This document shows, in pieces, positions 1 through 9,732 of a stretch of 64,000 bases of DNA. The DNA is taken from positions 1,550,001 through 1,614,000 of the forward strand of contig NZ_JBEUWX010000002.1 of assembly GCF_041770905.1 (NCBI RefSeq), written 5' to 3'. The notes beneath the pieces were generated by a model. It had not been told where the DNA came from and made no database searches. It saw nothing but the letters and a program-made list of their open reading frames with translations. Source of the stretch: Propionivibrio hellwigii. Lineage in GTDB: Bacteria; Pseudomonadota; Gammaproteobacteria; Burkholderiales; Rhodocyclaceae. A program made the position numbers and the translations under genes. Each line of letters begins with the position of its first letter. Position 1 is the stretch's first letter.

Positions 1-405
1 GAAAGCCAGCGTATTTGGGGCATTTCAGAGAAGGGTTCCCGCAAGCCCTTTATTTACGGGCATCTCAGAGGGGATGCTCTGGAACTCTTGTAAACAGAGC
101 ATCTCCGAGCACCTGCCCGCCAGTCCTTTATTTATAAGGGTTCCAGAGTACCCTGCCCTGAGATCCTTTATCCATACGAATTTCAGAGAGGCATGCCCGC
201 AAATGCCCTATCCACGGGGAGTTCAGGGCGCCCATATTTAGGACATTTAAAACATAGCGGACCGACTTTGCAAAAGACAAGGCGGCGGAACCGCAGACAG
301 TACACTCAGCACAGCAAGGCGAGCCAGCGCCGTATTCTGGCAAAGGAAACCGCCATATTCAGAAGGGCTGCCCGGAGATCCTTTACCACGCGGAATTTAG
401 GGCGC
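1..405. repeat. Array of degenerate ~40-bp hairpin repeats (locus 1)
   Basis: About seven imperfect units of 37-42 bp run from the window edge to about 232, and one more lies at 361-405 after an unrelated spacer. The consensus reads roughly CCTGCCCGGAAGTCC, then TTTATTTAYAC, then GGGTTTCAGAGGC, so each unit has two arms that can pair around an AT-rich loop. The clearest unit is 74-102, with a perfect 8-bp stem ATGCTCTG/CAGAGCAT around a loop containing CTTGTAAA. The same family recurs near 31.7 kb and 40.6-41.0 kb. No coding region is evident. The array may continue to the left of the window. There is no conserved repeat/unique spacer pattern, so it is not a CRISPR array. Confidence 0.75.
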
Positions 406-487
406 CTAGTTTCCGACCAGGGGAGTGAGGCCACCTGACGCGCAAACCCGTTGCCAAGCATGCCGCCGCGACACAATGTACGAGTGG

Positions 488-1573
488 CTAAGAGCGTGCG
501 CAGATTGCGTTGCTAATTGCCGTCGGCGTCGCCGTATCAACGATAAGCGCCTCACCCAGCCGTTTGAGCAGCACCAATCGCATTTTCCCGCCCTGTACTT
601 TTTTGTCACGCCACATCAGTTCAAGGTAGCGATCCACCGGCATGGCCGGACCGCGCACGGGCAAGCCAATGCGCACGAACAGTTGCTCGATGCGCGCAAT
701 ATCGCCGCGTGACAGCCAGCCCTGATCGGCAGAGAGCTCGGCTGCCATCAATATACCGGCAGCAACCGCTTCTCCATGCAACCATGCACCATAGCCCAGC
801 CCTGTTTCGATAGCATGGCCGAAAGTATGGCCTAGATTAAGCAAGGCGCGTTCGCCATGTTCCTGTTCATCGTTGGCCACAATCTCGGCCTTGTGTTGAC
901 ACGAGCGATAAATGGCGTATTCGAGTGCGGCAGAATCCTTGTTCAACAGGGCATCTAGATGCGTTTCCAGCCAGTCCAGAAACGCCATATCCCGAATCAG
1001 CGCGTACTTGATGACTTCCGCCAGTCCCGCGCGCAATTCACGATCCGGTAAGGTTTTCAGCACATCCGTATCCGCCAATACCAGGTGAGGTTGATAAAAC
1101 GCACCAATCATGTTTTTGCCCAGGGGATGATTGATTGCCGTCTTACCCCCCACGGAAGAATCCACCTGCGCCAGCAGCGTCGTTGGAATTTGGATAAACG
1201 GGATGCCACGCTGATAACACGCAGCGGCAAATCCTGTCATATCACCCACCACGCCACCGCCCAGTGCGATCAGGGTAGTCGAACGCTCACAACGCCCTAC
1301 CAGCAAAGCGTCGAAAATCATATTCAGCGTTTCCCAGTTCTTATAGATCTCGCCATCCGGCAGAATCGTTTCCGCTGACACGGTAATACCCAGACGTTCC
1401 ATCAAAGTGCGCAGCGTTGGCAAATACAGCGGCGCAACGGTGACATTACTGACGATAGCCACCCGATGTACCGACTGAAAATATCCGGATAGCAGCCGCT
1501 TACTGCCCAGCAGACCCGCACCGATCAAAATCGAATAGGTGCGCGCGCCAAGCGCCACATTTAGCGATTCCAT
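488..1573 (-). CDS. aroB: 3-dehydroquinate synthase
   Basis: Second step of the shikimate pathway: converts DAHP to 3-dehydroquinate using NAD+ and a divalent metal in the cytoplasm. The 361-residue length is typical. The glycine-rich NAD-binding segment ALGGGVVGDMTGFAA (about residues 102-116) and the following PTTLLAQVDSSVGGKT stretch are AroB hallmarks. Metal-binding histidines are visible in NLGHTFGHAIE (near 247-257) and WLHGEAVAAG (near 264-273). The start ATG at 1573 overlaps the end of aroK by 13 bp, the usual aroKB operon arrangement, so translation is probably coupled. Nothing odd is seen in the sequence. Confidence 0.96.
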   Translation of the reverse strand: MESLNVALGARTYSILIGAGLLGSKRLLSGYFQSVHRVAIVSNVTVAPLYLPTLRTLMERLGITVSAETILPDGEIYKNWETLNMIFDALLVGRCERSTTLIALGGGVVGDMTGFAAACYQRGIPFIQIPTTLLAQVDSSVGGKTAINHPLGKNMIGAFYQPHLVLADTDVLKTLPDRELRAGLAEVIKYALIRDMAFLDWLETHLDALLNKDSAALEYAIYRSCQHKAEIVANDEQEHGERALLNLGHTFGHAIETGLGYGAWLHGEAVAAGILMAAELSADQGWLSRGDIARIEQLFVRIGLPVRGPAMPVDRYLELMWRDKKVQGGKMRLVLLKRLGEALIVDTATPTAISNAICARS

Positions 1574-2097
1574 CGTTCGCTGACCTCCTTAACGAGTAAC
1601 TGAACCACAGAACGTATATTTCCCCGTCTTTCATTGACCACAAAATCGGCGACTTCCTGGTAAAGCGGATGGCGGCTCACAAACAATTCCTGTAATTTCT
1701 GCAAGGGATCTTTTACCTTTAGTAGCGGACGGTTTTTATCATTGCGCGTACGTTCCCATAAGACATGCGGCGGTGCATTCAGATAAACGACAAAGCCATT
1801 TTTCTGGAGATTTTTCCGGTTTTCTTCATGCAAGATTACCCCTCCGCCTGTCGCTAGGACATACCCATTCAGTGCCGTTAAATCTTTGATTATCCGTGCC
1901 TCGCGTTTGCGAAACCCTTCTTCACCTTCAATTTCGAATATCGTTGAAATATTTACACCTGTACGACTTTCGATCTCTCGATCAGAATCCACGAAGTCCA
2001 GCCCCAGACGACGAGATAACATACGGCCAACCGTCGTCTTACCTGCGCCCATCAATCCAACCAGAAAAATATTCTTTGTTTCGTACTTTTTTTCCAT
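1561..2097 (-). CDS. aroK: Shikimate kinase
   Basis: Phosphorylates shikimate at the 3-hydroxyl with ATP. The protein has 178 residues. Walker A is GLMGAGKTTVGR near residues 14-25. The shikimate-binding region DSDREIESRTG follows, then the GEEGFRKRE segment and the conserved ATGGGVIL loop near residue 81. It lies just downstream of pilQ on the same strand, separated by a terminator, and overlaps aroB. It therefore probably has its own promoter in the 84-bp gap or receives readthrough from the pil operon. Confidence 0.95.
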   Translation of the reverse strand: MEKKYETKNIFLVGLMGAGKTTVGRMLSRRLGLDFVDSDREIESRTGVNISTIFEIEGEEGFRKREARIIKDLTALNGYVLATGGGVILHEENRKNLQKNGFVVYLNAPPHVLWERTRNDKNRPLLKVKDPLQKLQELFVSRHPLYQEVADFVVNERRGNIRSVVQLLVKEVSERWNR

Positions 2098-2140
2098 AAA
2101 AGCATTTTACCGCATGCTTTTTCTGCTTTTTTAGGGCATA

Positions 2141-2167
2141 AAAAACCGGCCTTGCGGCCGGTTTTTT
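2141..2167 (-). terminator. Rho-independent terminator between pilQ and aroK (bidirectional form)
   Basis: An 8-bp stem AACCGGCC/GGCCGGTT with a TTGC loop is followed by a T-run in either direction. It lies 15 bp beyond the pilQ stop and ends the pil operon transcript. Confidence 0.85.
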
Positions 2168-2181
2168 GCTTTAAGAGTTGG

Positions 2182-4281
2182 TCAGCGAATAGACAGCCCT
2201 TCCGCCATAATTCTCGGTGTAATAAATACCAGCAATTCTGTTTTGTCGTCGATCCATTCTCGGTTCTTAAACAGCCAACCGATGTAGGGCAAATCTCCCA
2301 AGAGTGGAATACGGTTGGTATTGCTGCTCGTGGTTTGCGTATAAATACCGCCAATTACCACCGTCCCGCCGTTATCCACCAAAACTTCCGTCTTGACGTG
2401 CTTGGTGTCAATAGCCACACCTGAACCGGTTGAAAGCGAGGTATTCGGCGTATCTTTGTTGATATCCAGAATCATGGCTACCTTGCCATCAGGCGTAATC
2501 TGTGGCTTAACTTTCAGCGACAGGTTTGCCTTCTTGAAAGATACACTCGTAGCACCAGAACTACTCGCTTCCTGATAAGGAATTTCCACGCCCTGTTCAA
2601 TCAGCGCTTCGTTCTGGTTTGAGGTCATCACACGCGGGCTGGAAATAATCTTACCTTTGCCATCCGCTTCCAGCGCCGAGATTTCGGCAGTAATAAACCG
2701 CGACATACCTCTATTAAATAGCGTCAGCGCATAGCTACCTGCATTGGAGGCACGCGGCGTTGCTGGCAAGTTAACAGAACCTTTGTGCCCAGTGTAATTA
2801 TTTGCGATAAACGCCTTGTCAGTTGGCTTAAACGTATAAGTAAGGTTACCAGTATTTGAATCTTTCTTCGTTTCCAGTTCCACTGCGCCCATAGACAGGC
2901 GAATTCCCAAGTTTTTGGCAAAAGAGTCACCCGCTTCGACAATACGCGCTTCGATCATCACCTGACGCAGAGGAATATCGATCTGAGCAAGCATCGTACG
3001 AATATCTTCAATTCGTTTCTGCGTATCCTTGATGATCATGATGTTTGAGCGGCTATCCAGCAACACGCTACCTCGCTTCGAAAGCATGCTTTGCTTGGGA
3101 TCAATCATCAGTTTGCGCAACTCTTCGCCCTTAACATAATTCATCGTGAAAGTTTCGGTGACAAGTGGCTCCAAGTCATCAAGCTGCGCTCTCGCCTCAT
3201 AAGCGAGTTTTTCTTTGGCAGCAAACTCTTCACGCGGCGCAACCAGAATGACATTCCCGTTCTTGCGCATATCAAGATCTTTTTGCTTCAAGATGATATC
3301 CAGCGCCTGATCCCAGGGAACATCTTTCAGAATCAGCGTAATCGATCCGCTCACAGAATCGCTTACCACAATATTCATTCCAGTGAATTCACCAATTACC
3401 TGCAACAGACGGCGAACTTCGACATTCTGGAAGTTTAATGAAAGTTTTTCACCCTGATAGCCGCCGCGAGTCCCTTGAACCAATTTGGTCGGGTCAACGA
3501 TAACTTTTCTAACCTCAATCACAAACTGGCCATCGCTTTGATAAGCATTGTGTTCCCATAATCCGTGCGAGTTAATCTTGATTCGCGCATTAGCACCATC
3601 CTGAAGCGTGTCAACCGAAACGACAGGTGTTGCAAAATCGGTAACATCCAGACGCTTACGTAGTGAATCCGGCACATTAGTTTTCAGGAAAATAGCGGAA
3701 AGTTCCTTTCCATGCTGGCGAATATCAATCCCGGCATTAGGATCGCTAAGATTTACAATAATTCTACCTTCGCCATCCTTTCCGCGGCGAAATGCGATAT
3801 CACGAATAATATTTGAAGTCAGCAATGACGGCGCCTGAGAAAAATGCTCAACCTTCGAGATAACGCCACTCGTCGATTCGTTACCAGGATTGGGCGTCAA
3901 GCTCACGATCAGATTATTGCCATCCAAATGGCTTTCATACGCCGCCATCTTCAGCAGGTTCAGAACGACGCGCGTTTTTCCAGCGGCCTGGGCAATATTG
4001 ACACTACGCAAATCACCTTCCTTATAGGTCTGCGAGTTTTTTCCCAAACCATTGGTTGTATTCAACAGATCAAACGCAATCCGCGCGGGATTTGCCACAC
4101 TAAAATTTGGTGGAACCGCCGTTAGTGCATCCCTGAAAGTCATTCTGACATTTAGCGTCGCACCTTGCTGCGCAACCGCAATCGATTCAAGCGAATTAGG
4201 TGGTGCATCTTGTGCGTGCACCGGAATGGCCATAAACAGGGTTGCAACCAGGCCAAGAAAATACCGTTTGATTTGATTCAC
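2182..4281 (-). CDS. pilQ: Type IV pilus secretin PilQ
   Basis: Outer-membrane secretin through which the type IV pilus fibre is extruded. The protein has 699 residues with a signal peptide ending near AIPVHA (about residue 23). AMIN-type peptidoglycan-binding domains follow, then an STN/N0 domain containing VEVRRLLQVIGEFTGMNIVV (about 285-305), an N1 domain, and the secretin core with ALEADGKGKIISSPRVMT and the C-terminal VVIGGIYTQ and PLLGDLPYIGWLF motifs. It is the last gene of pilMNOPQ; its ATG overlaps the pilP stop by 4 bp. A terminator follows. PilQ would serve twitching, adhesion and possibly DNA uptake. Confidence 0.96.
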   Translation of the reverse strand: MNQIKRYFLGLVATLFMAIPVHAQDAPPNSLESIAVAQQGATLNVRMTFRDALTAVPPNFSVANPARIAFDLLNTTNGLGKNSQTYKEGDLRSVNIAQAAGKTRVVLNLLKMAAYESHLDGNNLIVSLTPNPGNESTSGVISKVEHFSQAPSLLTSNIIRDIAFRRGKDGEGRIIVNLSDPNAGIDIRQHGKELSAIFLKTNVPDSLRKRLDVTDFATPVVSVDTLQDGANARIKINSHGLWEHNAYQSDGQFVIEVRKVIVDPTKLVQGTRGGYQGEKLSLNFQNVEVRRLLQVIGEFTGMNIVVSDSVSGSITLILKDVPWDQALDIILKQKDLDMRKNGNVILVAPREEFAAKEKLAYEARAQLDDLEPLVTETFTMNYVKGEELRKLMIDPKQSMLSKRGSVLLDSRSNIMIIKDTQKRIEDIRTMLAQIDIPLRQVMIEARIVEAGDSFAKNLGIRLSMGAVELETKKDSNTGNLTYTFKPTDKAFIANNYTGHKGSVNLPATPRASNAGSYALTLFNRGMSRFITAEISALEADGKGKIISSPRVMTSNQNEALIEQGVEIPYQEASSSGATSVSFKKANLSLKVKPQITPDGKVAMILDINKDTPNTSLSTGSGVAIDTKHVKTEVLVDNGGTVVIGGIYTQTTSSNTNRIPLLGDLPYIGWLFKNREWIDDKTELLVFITPRIMAEGLSIR

Positions 4282-4799
4282 TTTCCACCCTCCTGTTCTT
4301 GCAGCTGCAACGAACTGTCTCTTTCAGTCCAGTCGCCAACCGGATCTTGTACCAGTTCTTTCAATAAAACTTCGGTCTCGTTGATTTTTGTAATCACTCC
4401 AAAGTCTTGTCCCATGTAATTTCCCGTCCTTACCTGATACAGCGCATCATCAACCTGAATCAAAGCATAGGTTTTCTTTTTCTTCGTCATGAAGCCTACA
4501 TATTTCAGCGACTCCAAAGGATAGGCTTCCAGCGGTTCTTTCGGACGATCCATATCCGGACGCAGTCCCCCTCCCTCTTTTTTCTTTTCTGCACCAATTA
4601 TTTTTCCAGGTTTGAAAGGATCAAGAAGGTTGCCCACATCGTAGGGCACAGGTTCATAGGGTTTAACCTGCGGCAAAGGCGGCACTTTCCCTCGGAGATC
4701 TTTTGAGGCATCAGCCATCCAGGCGCGCAAATCGCTATGCTCTTCACTGGCGCAGCCGGCCAGAATTACCGCTATGACTGCAACAAGGATATGTTTCAT
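4278..4799 (-). CDS. pilP: Type IV pilus lipoprotein PilP
   Basis: Inner-membrane lipoprotein that links the PilN/PilO pair to the PilQ secretin. The 173-residue product begins with a lipoprotein signal whose lipobox is LAGC (Cys at about residue 16). A proline-rich linker follows, then the HR-like domain starting around LESLKYVGFM, which is the PilQ-contacting beta domain in this family. It overlaps both pilO and pilQ by 4 bp (ATGA junctions), which suggests coupled translation. Confidence 0.93.
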   Translation of the reverse strand: MKHILVAVIAVILAGCASEEHSDLRAWMADASKDLRGKVPPLPQVKPYEPVPYDVGNLLDPFKPGKIIGAEKKKEGGGLRPDMDRPKEPLEAYPLESLKYVGFMTKKKKTYALIQVDDALYQVRTGNYMGQDFGVITKINETEVLLKELVQDPVGDWTERDSSLQLQEQEGGK

Positions 4800-5467
4800 T
4801 TTCTCCCGCCCTTGGCAGCTTGAGCCGCTTTTTTATTTGCGGCAATTTCTTCTTCATCAAGATAACGGAACGTCCGCGCAACGGCATCCATTACCAGACT
4901 ATCGTCCTTGGCCTGTTTATTTACACCAATCGAAATATTGCTCAACGCCACGATTCTTGACAAGGCGGCAATATCACCAGCAAATGCCCCAAAATCATGG
5001 TATACCCCTGTCAGACGCACGCTAATCGGCAATTCAGCATAGAAATCCTTGACAATCTCGGCATTTGGCTTGAACAGCTCAAACTGAAGTCCGCGCCCCA
5101 TTCCTGACTGGTTGATCTCAACCAAAAGCGATTCCACTTCCGCCTTGCTAGGCAGCTGCTTGAGAAGTGCCCCAAATGAACGATCAATCTCATTAAGTTG
5201 TTGTGTATAAAGATCCAGATTCACTGCTTGGCCTTTTTTTGCAATGAATTCATCTTTGAGTTTTAACTCTTCTTGCTGGCGCTGATCCAATTCGTCCAGC
5301 TGATCTTTCCACAAGAACCACCACCCCCCCAGCAAAATAAAACACAGCACGCCAACTAGAACAGCAATTCGCGGAGCCGCAGGCCATGCACCGACATCCT
5401 GATTTAAATTACGAAAGTCATCAGCAATTGATTGAAAATCAATCTTCTGGGAAGTAAGAGAACTCAT
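4796..5467 (-). CDS. pilO: Type IV pilus inner-membrane protein PilO
   Basis: Component of the PilMNOP alignment complex. It has 223 residues, one transmembrane helix at about residues 33-52 (IAVLVGVLCFILLGGWWFLW), then a coiled-coil stretch rich in E/Q/K, and a C-terminal ferredoxin-like domain with the typical SVRLTGVYHDFGAFAGDIA segment. The gene sits between pilN and pilP with 4-bp overlaps on both sides. Confidence 0.94.
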   Translation of the reverse strand: MSSLTSQKIDFQSIADDFRNLNQDVGAWPAAPRIAVLVGVLCFILLGGWWFLWKDQLDELDQRQQEELKLKDEFIAKKGQAVNLDLYTQQLNEIDRSFGALLKQLPSKAEVESLLVEINQSGMGRGLQFELFKPNAEIVKDFYAELPISVRLTGVYHDFGAFAGDIAALSRIVALSNISIGVNKQAKDDSLVMDAVARTFRYLDEEEIAANKKAAQAAKGGRK

Positions 5468-6042
5468 TTTACCCCCTCATCCTGTTTATCCTGTTGTGGC
5501 TGTTCCCGCTTCATTGACAATTCCAACGTAAACTCATTCAGCCGCCGTTTATCTACCGTCGAAGCCTTGATCTCGATCAACTGGGGATTCGTCAGCCACG
5601 GTGACGCCTCAACATTCCGCATCAACGTCGAAACGCGGGCATTTGATTGCGTAAAGCCATTGAGCGTAACTTTTTCACCGACTTGTTTGAGTGAGCGGAT
5701 ATACACACCTTCTGGCATCTGCTTTGTTAACTCACTCAACAAATGGACAGCATCCGCACGGTCTTGCTGCAATGACTCAATGATCTGTTTACGCGCAAGC
5801 AATGCCTGAATCTGCTCTTTGAGGCGTTTGATTTGTTCGATTTCTTTATCAAGAACAGCAATTTCTTTTTTCAGGAAATCATTTCTGCTTTCCTGTGCAG
5901 AGATATAACCATTGATAATGGTATACCCCAAAAACACCATCAAGCAGGCCAACACCCCAACCAAACCAAGCGACACATAAAACTGTTGCCGTTTAGCCTT
6001 GCGCTTCTCTTCCCGATGAGGAAGTAAGTTGATGCGTATCAT
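5464..6042 (-). CDS. pilN: Type IV pilus assembly protein PilN
   Basis: Inner-membrane protein that binds cytoplasmic PilM through its short N-terminus. The sequence opens with the invariant INLLPHREE motif (residues 4-12), which is the PilM-binding peptide. A transmembrane helix (about 23-46), a coiled coil with many Lys/Glu/Gln residues and a small periplasmic domain follow. It has 192 residues and overlaps pilM and pilO by 4 bp each. Confidence 0.95.
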   Translation of the reverse strand: MIRINLLPHREEKRKAKRQQFYVSLGLVGVLACLMVFLGYTIINGYISAQESRNDFLKKEIAVLDKEIEQIKRLKEQIQALLARKQIIESLQQDRADAVHLLSELTKQMPEGVYIRSLKQVGEKVTLNGFTQSNARVSTLMRNVEASPWLTNPQLIEIKASTVDKRRLNEFTLELSMKREQPQQDKQDEGVK

Positions 6043-7118
6043 TCGTCAAACCTCCGAAGCGCGAGGCCGCAAGCCGTTACTAACGATGAAGCATCCGCCA
6101 GCAAACGCTTGGTGGAAACCTTGCCAGAAAAAGTCATGCCGGAAAATGGGTTAGCCACACGCGTATTTGCCTGGGTACGCGTAGCCACCGCTCCTTCTGC
6201 GCCAGGCAAAGCCGCACAGCCCCCAGATAACACAATATAATCGACTTTGGAAAACTGAGTTGAAGTAAAGAAAAACTGCAGCGCCCGAGAAACTTCAAGT
6301 GCCATATTTTCGACAAACGGATGAAGCAATTCGGTTTCGTAATTTTCCGGGAGATTATTGCGCCGCTTTTCTGCCTCAGCCTCCTCAAATGCCATTCCAA
6401 ACAGACGGGCAATATCCTGAGTCAATTGATTGCCGCCAAAAGCCTGCTCTCTGGCATAAAGTTGCTGCCCATCTTTCAAGACCATAAGATTCGTCGTATT
6501 GGCACCAATATCTACTACGGCAATAACACACCCCTTGCCGCCGCTGGGCAACTGTTGCTCAATCAGTTCCAGCGCAGAAAGAACAGCATAAGATTCAACA
6601 TCCATTACGGCGGTTTTTAATCCGGCCGCCTCAACTACCGCCACGCGATCCTCGACCTTCTCCTTGCGCGAAGCAGCAATCAACACTTCGACTTCATCTG
6701 GTGACGACGGCGCAACCCCCAACACTTGAAAGTCTAAATTCACCTCTTCAAGTGCAAAGGGGATATATTGGCTAGCCTCAGATTCCACTTGTACTTCAAG
6801 CTCATCTTCGCGCATCCCGGCCGGCACAATAATCTTTTTAGTGATTACGTGTGAGGGAGGCAACGCGACAGCTACAGAACGCGTCGAGGAATCCAGACGC
6901 TTCCAGGCTAATCGCACAGTATCAGCTGTCGCCTCAAGGTTGACGATATTGCCGTCGGCAACTGCGTCTCTTGGCAACATCTCAATTGCATAACGCTCGA
7001 CGCGATAGCCTTTCTTGCCGTCAACCGACGGCTCGACCATCTTGATTGCAGACGAGCTAATGTCCAGCCCGATGAGGGATCGGGACTGCGAACCTAAAAA
7101 TGGCAGACCGAGTTGCAA
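6039..7118 (-). CDS. pilM: Type IV pilus actin-like ATPase PilM
   Basis: Cytoplasmic actin/FtsA-fold protein that anchors the pilus alignment complex. It has 359 residues. The first phosphate-binding motif GLDISSSAIKMVE is near residues 17-29, and a second nucleotide-binding element is VVDIGANTTNLMV near 205. The start is a TTG codon (7116-7118), chosen because a good Shine-Dalgarno sequence AAGGAG lies 7 bp upstream and the FLGSQSRSLIGLDISSSAIK order matches the family N-terminus. It is the first gene of pilMNOPQ. The 193-bp gap to divergent mrcA must hold both promoters. Confidence 0.95.
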   Translation of the reverse strand: MQLGLPFLGSQSRSLIGLDISSSAIKMVEPSVDGKKGYRVERYAIEMLPRDAVADGNIVNLEATADTVRLAWKRLDSSTRSVAVALPPSHVITKKIIVPAGMREDELEVQVESEASQYIPFALEEVNLDFQVLGVAPSSPDEVEVLIAASRKEKVEDRVAVVEAAGLKTAVMDVESYAVLSALELIEQQLPSGGKGCVIAVVDIGANTTNLMVLKDGQQLYAREQAFGGNQLTQDIARLFGMAFEEAEAEKRRNNLPENYETELLHPFVENMALEVSRALQFFFTSTQFSKVDYIVLSGGCAALPGAEGAVATRTQANTRVANPFSGMTFSGKVSTKRLLADASSLVTACGLALRRFDE

Positions 7119-7311
7119 GATTTTACTCCTTGCTAGAAAAACCCTTGGATAATTTATAGTTAGATTGTTTATCGATAATCTGCTTTAGATGCTAACAGCA
7201 AGCCTTAAGATATGTAAAGCGAATTTTATGAAAAAAACACAAATCGTCGCTTTGTCGCCACACCCCTAACCACTGATGATATCGGTAAGCATCTTATTTA
7301 TAATATGAGAG

Positions 7312-9660
7312 ATGGTACCTTTTAACTTTTCGGACAAAACTTTACCCAGCGTTTCCCGCTGGGTACTTTATGGTTTTATGGTCGTCATCGGCGCCATTGC
7401 CGTCGTTGCAGGTATGGTTGCCGTCGTTCTGGCGCTCACCTACCCCAACCTACCCTCGCTGGATATTCTCACCGACTATCAGCCCAAAATTCCTTTGCGC
7501 GTCTACTCAGCTGACGATCATCTAATCGGCGAATTTGGCGAAGAACGACGGGCTTTCGTGCATATCGGAGATATTCCCGAGGTCATGAAACAAGCGATCC
7601 TGGCGGCCGAAGACGACCGTTTTTATCAGCATGGCGGCATCGACGCCACTGGGGTACTACGCGCGATCATTCAGAATATTCTGGGCGGTGCTAAAAAACA
7701 GGGGGCATCGACCATCACGCAACAGGTCGCCCGTAATTTCTACCTATCACCGGAAAAAACTTACCTCCGCAAGATCTACGAAGCGCTACTCGCCTTCAAA
7801 ATCGAAGCAAATCTCAGCAAAGATCAGATTTTCGAGCTATACATCAACCAGATTTTTCTCGGGCACCGTGCCTATGGCTTTGCTGCCGCCTCGCAGATCT
7901 ATTACGGCAAACCACTCAAGGAAATCACCACGGCCGAAGCCGCCATGCTCGCCGGGCTCCCAAAAGCGCCGTCGGCTTTCAACCCGATTGTCAACCCGCA
8001 GCGCGCCCGCCTTCGACAGCAATATGTACTACGTCGCATGCGCGAACTCGGCTTCATTACTGATCAGCAACACAAAGAAGCGCTCGACCAAACACTGGTC
8101 ATCAAGCGTGAACCCAGCGGTTTCTCCATGCATGCTGAATACGTTGCGGAAATGGCGCGCCAGATGGTCGTCGAACAGTTCCCGGACGGCGTCTATCAGC
8201 ACGGCTTAAAGGTCTATACGACAATTCGTAAAGAAGACCAGGATGCGGCCTACGACAGTTTGCGCAAGGGCGTACTCGACTACGACCGGCGCCACGGCTA
8301 TCGCGGCGCCGAAGCCTACGTGGACTTGAGCGAAATCAAATCCGACCAGGATGAAACCTTGGACGAGCTTTTGCAGGACTTTGAAGATTCGCCCGACCTG
8401 CATCCGGCAATCGTGCTCGAAGCCAGCACCAAGCAAATTCGCGCCTACCGGCACGGCGGCGAGATCGTCACTCTAGCGGGCAATGAGCTCAGACCAGCGC
8501 TTAGAATGCTCGACAGCAAAGCGCCGGCGAACAAACGCCTGCGGCGTGGCGCCGTTATCCGCCTACAATCAGACAGCAAAAATAAATGGCGCATCACGCA
8601 AATGCCGGATGTTGAAGCTGCCTTCATTGCCGCTGACCCGCAGACAGGCGCCATTCGCGCACTCGTCGGTGGCTTTGACTTCAACCGCAACAAGTTCAAC
8701 CATGCCACCCAAGCATGGCGACAGCCGGGATCGAGCTTCAAGCCGTTTATTTATTCCGGCTCGCTTGAAAAAGGTTTTACGGCCGCCTCGGTCATCGACG
8801 ACAGCCCCATCAGTATTCCCGCCTCCGTAACCGGCAGCCAGGCCTGGGAACCGAAAAACTACGATGGCCGTTATGATGGGCCGATGCGTATGCGTACAGC
8901 GCTCGCCCGATCCAAGAATATGGTGTCGATCCGCCTGCTGCAAGCCAGTGGGGTCAATTTCATCCAGGATTACGTGACCCGTTTCGGCTTTGAGTCCAGC
9001 AAACATCCGCCTTATCTCACTATGGCGCTTGGCGCAGGCTCGGTGACACCTTGGCAAATGGTCACAGCTTACTCGGTATTCGCCAATGGCGGCCACCGCA
9101 TCCAGCCGTATATCGTCAGCGAAATCCGCGATGCCAGGGATCAGGTCATAGCGCAGGCGCGGCCTGTCAAGGCCGCTGATGCGCCGCTGGTCATCGATCC
9201 ACGCAACGCCTATATCATGGATAGCATGATGCGCGACGTGACTATTTACGGCACTGCTGGCCGCGCCGCAGCAACACTCAAACGGCGTGATCTGGCAGGC
9301 AAAACAGGCACGACAAACGATCACGTCGATGCCTGGTTCTGCGGGTATCAGCGCACCATCGTCGGCTGTTCCTGGATCGGCTTCGACCAGCCCAAAAATA
9401 TGGGGCGAGGAGAGACCGGCGGTACGACGGCGCTCCCTATCTGGATCGGCTACATGAAAACAGCGCTTAAAAATGTTCCGCAGACTTTCCTGCCGCAACC
9501 GCCAGGATTAGTTTCCGTTGAAACGCCGTGGTCAAGCCGGGAAATTTTCTATAAGGAAAACGTGCCCGATCTCACACCACCCGAGCCTGAACCTGACAGT
9601 CCTGTAGAAGAAGATACGCAGAACGACCCTATTTACGATCACCTGCAGCAGTTCCACTGA
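7312..9660 (+). CDS. mrcA: Class A penicillin-binding protein 1a (glycosyltransferase/transpeptidase)
   Basis: Bifunctional peptidoglycan synthase, 782 residues, anchored by an N-terminal transmembrane helix (about 18-42). The GT51 domain shows the catalytic AAEDDRFYQHGGID motif (about 98-111) and GASTITQQVARNFYL. The transpeptidase domain has SxxK in PGSSFKPF (catalytic Ser near 476), SxN in RSKNMVS and KTGTT near 663-667. It is divergent from pilM, the classic ponA/pilMNOPQ arrangement. The tail is rich in Pro/Glu/Asp. ATG 7312 is used; an ATG at 7305 is in a different frame. Confidence 0.96.
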   Translation: MVPFNFSDKTLPSVSRWVLYGFMVVIGAIAVVAGMVAVVLALTYPNLPSLDILTDYQPKIPLRVYSADDHLIGEFGEERRAFVHIGDIPEVMKQAILAAEDDRFYQHGGIDATGVLRAIIQNILGGAKKQGASTITQQVARNFYLSPEKTYLRKIYEALLAFKIEANLSKDQIFELYINQIFLGHRAYGFAAASQIYYGKPLKEITTAEAAMLAGLPKAPSAFNPIVNPQRARLRQQYVLRRMRELGFITDQQHKEALDQTLVIKREPSGFSMHAEYVAEMARQMVVEQFPDGVYQHGLKVYTTIRKEDQDAAYDSLRKGVLDYDRRHGYRGAEAYVDLSEIKSDQDETLDELLQDFEDSPDLHPAIVLEASTKQIRAYRHGGEIVTLAGNELRPALRMLDSKAPANKRLRRGAVIRLQSDSKNKWRITQMPDVEAAFIAADPQTGAIRALVGGFDFNRNKFNHATQAWRQPGSSFKPFIYSGSLEKGFTAASVIDDSPISIPASVTGSQAWEPKNYDGRYDGPMRMRTALARSKNMVSIRLLQASGVNFIQDYVTRFGFESSKHPPYLTMALGAGSVTPWQMVTAYSVFANGGHRIQPYIVSEIRDARDQVIAQARPVKAADAPLVIDPRNAYIMDSMMRDVTIYGTAGRAAATLKRRDLAGKTGTTNDHVDAWFCGYQRTIVGCSWIGFDQPKNMGRGETGGTTALPIWIGYMKTALKNVPQTFLPQPPGLVSVETPWSSREIFYKENVPDLTPPEPEPDSPVEEDTQNDPIYDHLQQFH

Positions 9661-9732
9661 CCACTACACAGAACCACACAAACACGCGACAAAACGGTTA
9701 TGCCGAATTAGGCAATTTGCTGTTTGCACGCT

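Noticed and set aside
1..405. CRISPR array
   Set aside because: The units are degenerate and contiguous, with no conserved repeat separated by unique equal-length spacers, and no cas genes are near.
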